Positions 8,957 through 16,735 of a stretch of DNA of 64,000 nucleotides are shown here, one piece after another. The translations under genes were made by a program, and so were the position numbers. Under the pieces are notes generated by a model. The model worked only from the letters and a program-made list of their open reading frames with translations. It searched no databases and was not told the DNA's origin. Each line of letters begins with the position of its first letter. Positions within the stretch are counted from its first letter, which is position 1. Source of the DNA: JBCDHN01 sp965224535. GTDB taxonomy: Bacteria > Verrucomicrobiota > Verrucomicrobiia > Verrucomicrobiales > DEV007. Where the stretch lies: positions 248,001-312,000 of the forward strand of contig CBDCZR010000003.1 in the NCBI GenBank assembly GCA_965224535.1. The letters run 5' to 3'.

Positions 8957-9839
8957 AGGCCAAGCTTCGCAGGTGGGCCTGAAATTCGTTCACCCACTTG
9001 CTAACAAAGCGGTAGGGATTCCACATCATCGCGATCGTTCGAGTGGGTTTTTCACCGTCAAACTTCCGGTAAACGCGGCGGTTGGTCCGATCGAGGTTCA
9101 CTGCCATCTCCGGCACCATGGAAACGCCGTGACCGAGCGAAACCAATTCCTGGACGGTGGCCAGCTGACTGGTCCGCTCGATCGAAACCGGCTGAACCGA
9201 TTGTTTGCGGCAGAAGGCGGAAATGTTCTCCGAGAGGCAATGCGCCTCATTCAGCATCACGAATGGCAGGGGTTTTACATCGCTTAGGTTGATCTCGGCC
9301 TTCGCCTCAAGCGGATGGCCGATCGGGACAACCAGGAAGAGCTCCTCGGTGAACAGTGGCTCGATTTCGAGGTAGTTCGCACTCACCGGCAAAGCGAGGA
9401 TTGCCAAGTCGATCTCACCGTGGCTGCAGCGTTTGATGAGATTGTCCGTGGTGTCTTCTTGTACGACGATTGACACATTTGGCTGGGCTGCCGCGAACGT
9501 GCGCAGCACTTCGGGTAGAAAAAACGGGGCGATGGTGGGAATGACGCCAAGCCGTAATCGACCCTTTGCGCCAAAGTCGGAGATTTCCGAAAACGTATCC
9601 TCGACCAGGTTCATGATCCGTTGAGCACGCTCAAGGAACCACTCGCCCAGGTCGGTGAGCGCCACTTCTCGCGGCTTTCGCTCGAAGAGGGGCTGGCCGA
9701 TTTGTTCTTCGAGCCGTTGAATCGCTCGACTCAGAGCCGACTGAGACATTCCCAGCTCCTCGGCGGCGCGGGTGAAGTTTTTGGCGCGAGCTACCGCGAT
9801 GAAGGAGTCCAATTGGTGGAATTCCAGGTCTGGTTTCAT
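8955..9839 (-). CDS. oxyR: LysR-family hydrogen-peroxide regulator OxyR
   Basis: LysR-type transcription factor of 294 aa. The winged HTH (residues 1-60: FIAVARAKNFTRAAEELGMS, QSALSRAIQRLEEQIGQPLF) is followed by a substrate-like sensor domain. The peroxide-sensing cysteine pair of OxyR is present: HCLSENISAFC gives Cys201 and Cys210, with the same spacing as Cys199/Cys208 of E. coli OxyR. It is divergent from katG with 130 bases between, so control of katG is likely. I chose ATG 9839 because the upstream in-frame extension has no LysR similarity. Its stop codon overlaps the right end of the insertion sequence, so the last residues may have been altered. Confidence 0.88.
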   Translation of the reverse strand: MKPDLEFHQLDSFIAVARAKNFTRAAEELGMSQSALSRAIQRLEEQIGQPLFERKPREVALTDLGEWFLERAQRIMNLVEDTFSEISDFGAKGRLRLGVIPTIAPFFLPEVLRTFAAAQPNVSIVVQEDTTDNLIKRCSHGEIDLAILALPVSANYLEIEPLFTEELFLVVPIGHPLEAKAEINLSDVKPLPFVMLNEAHCLSENISAFCRKQSVQPVSIERTSQLATVQELVSLGHGVSMVPEMAVNLDRTNRRVYRKFDGEKPTRTIAMMWNPYRFVSKWVNEFQAHLRSLA

Positions 9840-9969
9840 GCGGAGAATCTTCCATGCAGCCGGCGCATCGCAAGCATCTCGAAAACGCATTGGAAGGTTG
9901 GTTTGGAAACAGAGATTCTTGCCAAGCCGCGAAATTCGCGGTGACAAACTCAAACCTCCATACAGCGTC
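9840..9969. promoter_or_regulatory. oxyR-katG divergent promoter region
   Basis: The 130-base spacer between the divergent oxyR and katG starts must hold both promoters and, by analogy with other oxyR-katG pairs, an OxyR operator. I could not pick a convincing ATAG-type OxyR site by eye. Confidence 0.5.
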
Positions 9970-12277
9970 ATGAGAACCATCAAACTTATCTTGGCCGCCG
10001 TCTTTGCCTGTGTTGCAGTAGCGACTGCTCAGGACAAAGCCAGGGTCGAATCCAAACCTCAAATTCAATCAATGGATACTAACAAATGCCCGGTTATGGG
10101 CAATCCCGCGGGCCCGTCTCGCCACACCGTCGCCGGTGCCTTGTCCTATCGGGACTGGTGGCCGAATCAGTTGAACCTCGACCTTCTTCACCAGAATTCC
10201 GCCAAGGCGAATCCGATGGGTGAGGATTTCAATTACGCCGAGGAATTCGCGAAACTCGATTACGATGCCTTGAAGAAGGACATCGAGGAATTGCTAACGA
10301 CGTCACAGGACTGGTGGCCGGCCGACTATGGTCACTACGGCCCCCTGATGATACGCATGGCTTGGCACAGTGCCGGAACCTATCGCGTCGCCGACGGGCG
10401 CGGCGGCGCTTCGGATGGCACCCAGCGCTTTGCGCCGCTCAACAGCTGGCCGGACAATGCGAACCTTGACAAGGCGCGGCGATTGCTTTGGCCGATCAAG
10501 CAGAAATACGGCAACAAGATCTCCTGGGCCGATCTCATGATCCTAACCGGAAACGTGGCCCTCGAGTCGATGGGGTTCAAAACGTTCGGTTTTGGCGGAG
10601 GCCGCGAAGACGTCTGGGAGCCTCAGAAAGATGTCTATTGGGGGCCCGAGAGCGAATGGCTTGGCGATGAGCGATTCAGCGGTGAGGATGAACTTGAGAA
10701 TCCGCTCGCCGCAGTTCAGATGGGCCTGATCTACGTGAACCCGGAGGGACCGGGTGGCAATCCCGATCCCCTGGCCGCCGCCAAACGCATCCGGGAAACC
10801 TTTGGCCGCATGGCGATGAATGATGAAGAAACTGTGGCGCTTATCGCCGGTGGTCACACATTTGGCAAAGCTCATGGCGCCGCCAGTGCGGACAACGTCG
10901 GGCCTGACCCCGAAGGAGCCAGCCTTGAAGAGCAAGGGCTTGGCTGGAAGAACCTGCATGGGAAGGGCAACGCGGAAGACACCATCACCAGCGGCCTCGA
11001 AGGTGCGTGGACCAGTGCTCCGGCCAGATGGTCGCACATGTATCTTTCCAACTTGTTCGCCTACGAATGGGAACTGACCAAGAGCCCGGCCGGCGCCCAG
11101 CAGTGGGTTCCCAAGGATGGTGCGGGACTGGGAACCGTGCCGGATGCTCACGTTCCGGGCAAGAGCCACGCGCCGATCATGTTCACGACGGACTTGGCGC
11201 TGAAGATGGACCCGATCTACGGACCGATTTCCAGGCGGTTCTTCGAGAATCCGAAGGAGTTTGAAGATGCCTTTGCCAGGGCTTGGTACAAGCTGACCCA
11301 TCGCGACATGGGACCGGTTTCCCGCTACCTCGGTCCAGAGGTTCCCCGGGAGCAGTTGATTTGGCAGGATGTTGTCCCGGCAGTCGATCATGAACTGGTT
11401 GATGAGCAGGGCATCGCGAGCTTGAAGAAGACGATACTCGATTCCGGACTGTCGATTTCCGAGTTGGTCTCGACCGCCTGGGCCTCCGCCTCAACCTTCC
11501 GTGGCTCCGACATGCGCGGAGGAGCAAACGGAGCTCGCATTCGCCTCTCACCGCAAAAGGACTGGGAAGTCAACAAGCCCAAACAGCTTGCGAAGGTGCT
11601 TGGAGCCCTCGAAAAAATCCAAGAGGACTTCAACGGTTCTCAGTCGGGCGGCAAAAAAGTCTCGCTGGCGGATTTGATCGTTCTTGGCGGCGGCGCGGCG
11701 ATTGAAGCAGCCGCGAAGAAGGCGGGGCACGCCATCGAAGTTCCATTCTCGCCCGGGCGCACCGATACAACCCCGGAGATGACCGACGTGGAATCCTTTG
11801 CCGTCCTCGAGCCGAAGCAAGACGGCTTTCGCAACTTCCTCGGCCACGAACTGGACCGGCCGGCGCCAGAAACCCTGATCGACCGCGCCCAACTGCTGAC
11901 GCTCACGGCTCCGGAGATGACCGTTCTGATCGGCGGACTGCGGGTTCTCGACACCAATGTAGATGACTTTAAACTTGGAGTCTTCACCGAACGACCGGAG
12001 ACCCTAACGAACGACTTTTTCGTCAACCTGCTGGATATGAGCACAGAGTGGAAAGTGTCTCCAATGTGCGAGCACTTTTTACGAAGGGCACGACCGCAAG
12101 ACCGGCGAACTGAAGTGGAGGGCGACTTCCGTCGATCTCGTCTTTGGTTCAAATTCCCAACTTCGTGCCATCGCCGAAGTGTATGGCAGCGCTGATGCGG
12201 AGAAGAAATTCATTGATCGCTTCGTCTCAGCGTGGACGAAGGTGATGAACTTGGACCGATTCGATCTGGATAGCTGA
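9970..12277 (+). CDS. katG: catalase-peroxidase KatG with signal peptide (frameshift near 3' end)
   Basis: Bifunctional haem enzyme that removes hydrogen peroxide. The distal haem pocket is in MIRMAWHSAGTYR, the proximal histidine in IAGGHTFGKAH, and both duplicated peroxidase halves are present. The ATG at 9970 gives a signal peptide (MRTIKLILAAVFACVAVATA) followed by MDTNKCPVMG, so the enzyme is probably exported, unlike most KatGs. At 12076-12080 five Ts break the frame. With four Ts the protein reads EHFYEGHDRKTGELKW and ends normally (NLDRFDLDS, stop at 12277). As sequenced, the frame instead stops at 12195 after ~50 aberrant residues. OxyR is encoded divergently next door. Confidence 0.88.
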
Positions 12278-12317
12278 TCTCAACGCAAAACCCGCCGCTC
12301 ATTGCGCGGCCATCAGT

Positions 12318-12356
12318 AGCGGCCTGCTTGGAGACTTCTTCTTCGAGCAGGCCGCT
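12318..12356 (+). terminator. possible katG terminator hairpin
   Basis: AGCGGCCTGCT (12318-12328) and its complement (12346-12356) form a perfect 11-bp stem with a 17-base loop, 40 bases after the katG stop. The run of Ts after it is poor, so intrinsic termination is uncertain. The rest of 12278-12543 shows no gene. Confidence 0.4.
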
Positions 12357-12543
12357 GATACTCTTTCATGCCGCAACCGCTGCAGTCTTTGCGGGATCAC
12401 GGAAGTTGCCCGAAAAATTGGGGGCGGGGCGTAGCTTTTCATGCGCCAAGTTCGATGAATGAATGAAAGTTTCCGAGGTGGTAGACCGACTGACCGGGCA
12501 TCACACCGAATCCCTGGCGATCACTTGGCGTGAGGCTACTTCG

Positions 12544-13188
12544 TTACTTCGCCAGGTCCTGAAGCTTTTGGTTCAACTCTTCAAGCTGCTGTCGCAGCTT
12601 CTCGATCGCTTCCTTGTTTTTGCGCACTTCAACGCCCACTCCGCCATCGGCTGTAACCGGAGACGGCACGACACTGGCTCCAGACATCACGATTCGGTCC
12701 GAGTGATTGAGCGCGTCGAGGACGGTCACCGAAACCGCCGCGGCAGTCTGCTGCTTGGCAGGAGTAATCGCCATCTCGACCTCGCCCTCCTCGCGCCGCA
12801 AGCTGAGTTTTACCGCCTTTCCCGCCTCGCCTGCAGCCGCCACTTCATCGGCAAGTTGTTGCAACTCGCTCACCGGTTTACCGTTGGCCTTGAGGACAAT
12901 GTCCTGTTTGGAGAGCCCGGCTTTTTGAGCAGGCGTGCCTTCGTGGACTCGAGTGATCAAGAGACCGCCGGGAACATCGAACGCCTTCGCCAGGTGGCTG
13001 GCTAGCGGTTCGGCGCTGATACCGATCATATGGCGAGCCTCAGCAGAGTTGGAAGCGTTCAGCGGCACCAGTTTGCCTTCCGCATCGACGGTGAAGATCT
13101 CGATCGCGCTGGCTTCGATCTCGATTTGGTCTTGGGCGAAAGCGAACGCGGTAAGCGTGAAGAGGAGGAGAGTTAGGGTGGTTTTCAT
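12544..13188 (-). CDS. exported PDZ-domain protein
   Basis: Secreted or periplasmic protein of 214 aa. It has a signal peptide (MKTTLTLLLFTLTAFAFA), then a single PDZ domain (about residues 55-145: GGLLITRVHEGTPAQKAGLS, KQDIVLKANGKPVSELQQL), and ends in a Gln/Leu-rich coiled coil (EAIEKLRQQLEELNQKLQDL). There is no protease domain, so this is not a DegP-type enzyme; a scaffolding role is likely. It is the third gene of a unit with the ECF sigma remnant and the anti-sigma factor (41 bases downstream of the latter), so envelope-stress signalling is a reasonable guess. Confidence 0.75.
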   Translation of the reverse strand: MKTTLTLLLFTLTAFAFAQDQIEIEASAIEIFTVDAEGKLVPLNASNSAEARHMIGISAEPLASHLAKAFDVPGGLLITRVHEGTPAQKAGLSKQDIVLKANGKPVSELQQLADEVAAAGEAGKAVKLSLRREEGEVEMAITPAKQQTAAAVSVTVLDALNHSDRIVMSGASVVPSPVTADGGVGVEVRKNKEAIEKLRQQLEELNQKLQDLAK

Positions 13189-13229
13189 TGGATTTGGGTC
13201 ATTTGGGGTTGAGATATTCATGCGCAAAG

Positions 13230-13676
13230 TTAGAGCGAAGGGCGGATTTCGAGTTTGTGGAATGGCAACAGACGAACGGAGCCGTCTTTAGCGGTGGCGC
13301 GGACCAGGGTAGAGCGGACAGTGATGTCGTGGCCCAGTGCGACTGGTGTAGCCGTCGGAATCGTATCCGCGGCGGCCGGCGGCGGCTGCGACTCCTCCGC
13401 CGTGCGGTTCGATTGGCCGATCCCGATGCCGAGAACCAGTGCCAAGGCGGCGGCGATGGTGGTTGGGGCCACGAATGGGACGATGCGTGGGCGCCGTTTC
13501 GGCTGCTGCGCGGCAAGGTTGCGGCGCAGTTCGGAGGCCTCGATCATCGCCAGAGCGAGGGTGCGCCAACTGTCATCATCGCGGACGTCCAGTTCGAGAA
13601 AAAGCTCGTCCTGAGCCTCGCGAGAGAGTTCACCATCGGCAAAGCGCTGGATTTGTTGGGAGAGATTCGGTTTCAT
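13230..13676 (-). CDS. anti-sigma factor-like membrane protein
   Basis: 148 aa. The N-terminal ~60 residues (SQQIQRFADGELSREAQDEL) resemble the start of anti-sigma factors, and a single transmembrane helix follows (VPFVAPTTIAAALALVLGIG). The C-terminal part would be outside the cytoplasm. The ATG overlaps the TGA of the sigma-factor gene (ATGA), the usual layout of an ECF sigma/anti-sigma pair. No zinc-binding HxxxCxxC motif is seen. Because the partner sigma gene has lost its first half, this protein may be an orphan. Confidence 0.65.
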   Translation of the reverse strand: MKPNLSQQIQRFADGELSREAQDELFLELDVRDDDSWRTLALAMIEASELRRNLAAQQPKRRPRIVPFVAPTTIAAALALVLGIGIGQSNRTAEESQPPPAAADTIPTATPVALGHDITVRSTLVRATAKDGSVRLLPFHKLEIRPSL

Positions 13677-13990
13677 TGTTCGATTAGGAGCGCCCGAAGC
13701 GATTGTCGGGCTTTGTGAAGACGGTATTCGATGGTTTTGACGCTGACCTGATGCGTCTCGGCTAGTTGGGCGTAGCTTTGTTGATGGAGGTATTTCGCAG
13801 TAAGCAGTTCGCGTTGGTCCGCTGGAAGTTGGGCAAGCGCTTCGTGCAAACGGGCGCGGGATTCTTTAGCTAACAGACCGTCGATCGGCGACTCGACCAA
13901 GCCTTCCGGCTTGGCGTCGTCGCTCGATTCAGCTCGGCTGCGGCGCTGGACCTTGCGCCAGTGATCTTTGACCTTATTGGCCGCTAGTCG
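13673..13990 (-). pseudogene. ECF sigma factor lacking region 2
   Basis: Only the end of region 2 and the whole of region 4 remain: AANKVKDHWRKVQRRS, then LAQLPADQRELLTAKYLHQ, and the HTH SYAQLAETHQVSVKTIEYRL. Upstream of 13990 the homology stops and the sequence is instead the end of an unrelated gene (13984-14448). The reading frame stays open to 14089, but the added residues do not look like sigma region 2. The protein could not bind core polymerase and the -10 element normally. It is followed with an ATGA overlap by its probable anti-sigma factor. Confidence 0.7.
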
Positions 13991-14448
13991 TAGTGATCCA
14001 CGAGCGCCCGTTTCGTAATGAAATCGAACAATTCCGGAATCGAAATCGAAGCAGTCAGACCTTCCTCCCATTCTTCGTGGTCGGTCCACTGATAGAGCAA
14101 ATCTCCAGGGTCGTTCTCAAGAAGCTCTCGGATTCGTGTCTTCATCTGGTCGAGTTCAGCCTCTCCCGCCGATCCGAGTTCCACCTGAAATCTCTTTATC
14201 GGATTGTAGCAAACGTGAGCTAGGAATCTCTGGAATTCAGATATTTGAGGTTCAGGCGTGACACCAACGATCTGGAATACATTACCCTCGCGGTCGTAAA
14301 ACCGCCGGGAACTGCTGAAGCATCCGCGCATGATCGCAAGGTGGTTGCACAGACCCATTTGATCCGGGGATTCATATAGCTCAATCGAAGACTTGGCAGC
14401 AGAAAATCCATCGCCCAGATCGATCAGCGGATATGTGATGGAGTTCAT
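13984..14448 (-). CDS. hypothetical protein joined to the truncated sigma gene
   Basis: 154 aa, acidic, soluble, no signal peptide. I do not recognise the family. Visible features are a Trp/Asp/Glu-rich segment (LLYQWTDHEEWEEGLTAS) and a clean ATG at 14448. Its stop lies exactly where homology to the ECF sigma factor begins, so it appears to have replaced the sigma gene's 5' half. Size and acidity recall immunity-type proteins, but this is only an impression. Confidence 0.5.
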   Translation of the reverse strand: MNSITYPLIDLGDGFSAAKSSIELYESPDQMGLCNHLAIMRGCFSSSRRFYDREGNVFQIVGVTPEPQISEFQRFLAHVCYNPIKRFQVELGSAGEAELDQMKTRIRELLENDPGDLLYQWTDHEEWEEGLTASISIPELFDFITKRALVDHYD

Positions 14449-14644
14449 GATTCTGAGGCAAACGTTCGAGTCATCTCATACCTGACCGAGGGTGAACTCC
14501 GATTTCTGGTTTGATGATTGAAAGATCATGAAACTTTCGACCCGCCACGGGTCAGGCGTTAGGATCGACGCCTTGTGTTTGCCCAGCATGGGCGTTGTTT
14601 TAGCGGGGTGCAAGTCCCTGTGTGCGTTTTCCAAGATTCGCTCG

Positions 14645-15058
14645 ATGAAGACGCCTACTTTCCCTGGCCACGTTTTTCTCCGTCATTTGGCTATTTTTTA
14701 GCGAAGCAAAGACCTTGCAAAGGTTTACCGGTTCGGGGCTCCATCGCGCCTGGTGGGAATGGTGGCCCGCGGTAACTTGGGGCTATGCCGTTTTTTTTCT
14801 TTCTTCCGTTTACGCGCAAATATTGGGAACCACCTGGACCGAATTTCGCCGCTCGCCAGTGGACGTCTTGCTAGGCTAGGAGCGATCCTCGTCGGCGCCG
14901 GAATCGCCTTTGGGCGAGTCTTTACGATGAACCGGCGCAGCTCCGATTCGCTGGTCGCGTGGGGTGGTCAGACCGCCTCGATCGGCCTTGGCGCAGTGGC
15001 GGCTTCGCTGACGATTCGCAGCGTGGAGGATCTCTTGATTTCGCAAATTTCGGTCTAG
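14645..15058 (+). pseudogene. degraded small membrane protein gene
   Basis: Three frames together read like one ~135-aa membrane protein. ATG 14645 opens MKTPT. After a one-base shift at TTT (about 14659) comes SLATFFSVIWLFFSEAK, then WWEWWPAVTWGYAVFFLSS. After another shift near 14872 comes GAILVGAGIAFGRVFTMNRR, ending ISQISV at 15058. The hydrophobic segments alternate as in a multi-pass protein. No family is recognised, and the reconstruction is tentative. The bases 14449-14644 upstream contain only a short hairpin (GACCCG/CGGGTC at 14537-14551). Confidence 0.35.
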
Positions 15059-15210
15059 CCTGCCTTATTCATGAAGATTGAAGCCGGGACGCGCCAAACC
15101 GTGGTGATTTTGGTGGCAAGTTGGTGGCAGCTTGGGTCATGACGGGACCCTGATTTCCTTTAACGCCATATTGTTAGTATTTAAGTTCTGGAAATTATAA
15201 CAATCGCAAA

Positions 15211-15237
15211 GAATAAAACCCTCGCATTTGCGAGGGT
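15211..15237 (-). terminator. intrinsic terminator after tRNA-Pro
   Basis: On the minus strand ACCCTCGCA pairs with TGCGAGGGT (15218-15237), followed by TTTTATTC. It lies 27 bases beyond the 3' end of the tRNA gene, an ideal position for its terminator. Confidence 0.8.
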
Positions 15238-15264
15238 CGCCGCATTCTGGATGCGGTTTGGGAG

Positions 15265-15338
15265 TCGGGCTGGCGGGATTCGAACCCACGACCTCTGCAA
15301 CCCCATTGCAGCGCGCTACCAAACTGCGCCACAGCCCG
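15265..15338 (-). tRNA. tRNA-Pro (GGG anticodon)
   Basis: 74-nt cloverleaf. The acceptor stem is CGGGCTG/CAGCCCG with discriminator A, the D-arm is GCGC...GCGC, the anticodon stem CTGCA/TGCAG closes the loop ATGGGGT with anticodon GGG, and the T-loop is GGTTCGAATCC. CCA is not encoded. The gene is followed by an intrinsic terminator on the same strand. Confidence 0.95.
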
Positions 15339-15472
15339 ATGGTTGGGTTGGTGATGCTAGACTCTTTGGCGAAAATTGGCTAATTGCAAGCACTGAAGCA
15401 CTGAAGATCGTAGGAACAGGGCCGGGTGCTGTTTTTCAGCCTGACAATCTGGTGACGGCCCAAGCCCGAAAT

Positions 15473-16696
15473 TCAGTTGTTGACTCCGGGCAACGCGCTT
15501 TCCACACCGGGGGCGGATTCAGTTTCGCCGCCGTTTTCTCCTTCTTCGGGCTCTTTCATCAGCTCGGAACGGTTTTTGTTGATGCTGTCGGCCACGTAGC
15601 TGCGCACTTTGTAAATGTGGCCGACGAGGGCTCTCTCCGCCTTCAATTTTTTGGCCCATTCTTTCTGTTGATCTTTGAATTCTTTGTCTTTTTTCTCCTT
15701 GTCGTCCTCGCTCTCGTCTTCGGTGGTTTGGCGCTCTTTGGGCAGGTCCGCGGAAAGGTTTGCCAGGATCAGTAGATACTCGTTTTCGTCGTTTTTCTCG
15801 TTCAACTTCACCTCGTACTTGAAGCCGTCGAACGTCTCGATTTTGAAGATCACTTTGTCAGGCTTTTCGACGTCACCGCCAATGACGATGTCTTCAAATG
15901 CGGGTGAGGCGAAGGCTCGTTTCATGCTGCTGACCTTGGTGGAATCGATCTCCTCCCCTTCTTTGGCGTCGGCCAGGGTCAAATCGCCGTCCTCGTCCTC
16001 GCGCGTCAGTTTCCAGGCTTCATCCGCGGCTTCGGCGGGAATTCGCTCGATGCTCCGGAGTTTTTCGACCTTGAAAAAATCGTCGCTCAACCATTCCTCG
16101 GGCTCAATCTTCACGTTGCTGAATTTTTCGTCCACCACGTAGACGTCATTGGCGTTGCCACGTTTTACGTAGCGGCCGGTGGTGGTTTGCACGGGACCAA
16201 ATTGGCCGCTTTCCGTCTTTTGATACTCCTTGCCGACCCACAATTCGCCGACTTTGTCCTCACCCTTGGAGAAAGTAAGGATCGTGGCCAGGGTCTCGGC
16301 TTTTTCGTCGTCGCCGCCTCCGCCGGTTTCAGCCTCGGCGGGGTTCAATAGCCCGACGCGGCCGAATTTCGATTCCCCGACGGGGACGGATTGTACGATG
16401 CCTAAATCGTAGATTGATGAGAGCAATTCGGCAACTTTCTCGACGTCGGCCGGGTAACCCTTGCGCTCAGCCACCGTCCATCCGGATTCTTTGCGTTCGA
16501 GGCTCAATTGGCCTTCCTGGCCCACGATTTCCACGTTGCTGACGTCGTTTACCGGGAAATTTTTGAAGATCCGATCCTTGCCGACGGTTGTGCCGGGTTT
16601 TTCAATATTGCCCTCGCGAGCTGCGTTAAAAACGAGCACGAGCAAGGCGAGAACGCCGAGAACAGCGGCAAGTTTGACGAGTTGGTTCGAATTCAC
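15473..16696 (-). CDS. DUF4340-domain protein of the Gld-like ABC operon
   Basis: 407 aa with one N-terminal transmembrane helix (LVKLAAVLGVLALLVLVFNA) and a large, presumably periplasmic, part with the repeated beta-rich DUF4340 pattern (VSNVEIVGQEGQLSLERKES, GWTVAERKGYPADVEKVAEL). Such proteins are regularly encoded directly after GldG-like proteins and an ABC-2 exporter, as here, and are thought to assist that transporter. A second part near residues 220-320 repeats a similar layout. The tail is charged and low complexity. It is the last gene of the operon, 39 bases after gldG-like. Confidence 0.85.
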   Translation of the reverse strand: MNSNQLVKLAAVLGVLALLVLVFNAAREGNIEKPGTTVGKDRIFKNFPVNDVSNVEIVGQEGQLSLERKESGWTVAERKGYPADVEKVAELLSSIYDLGIVQSVPVGESKFGRVGLLNPAEAETGGGGDDEKAETLATILTFSKGEDKVGELWVGKEYQKTESGQFGPVQTTTGRYVKRGNANDVYVVDEKFSNVKIEPEEWLSDDFFKVEKLRSIERIPAEAADEAWKLTREDEDGDLTLADAKEGEEIDSTKVSSMKRAFASPAFEDIVIGGDVEKPDKVIFKIETFDGFKYEVKLNEKNDENEYLLILANLSADLPKERQTTEDESEDDKEKKDKEFKDQQKEWAKKLKAERALVGHIYKVRSYVADSINKNRSELMKEPEEGENGGETESAPGVESALPGVNN

Positions 16697-16735
16697 GATT
16701 TCGGGTCGTTGGTTGAGAAGAGTCCAGGTTTAAGG

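Noticed and set aside
14595..14630. Possible group II intron-like end (ggggtgcaagtccc)
   Set aside because: Only a short resemblance; no domain V stem, no reverse transcriptase and no partner boundary found.
15137..15322. small minus-strand open frame reading VARCNGVAEVVGSNPASPTP
   Set aside because: This is the usual false ORF across a tRNA gene (tRNA-Pro at 15265-15338).
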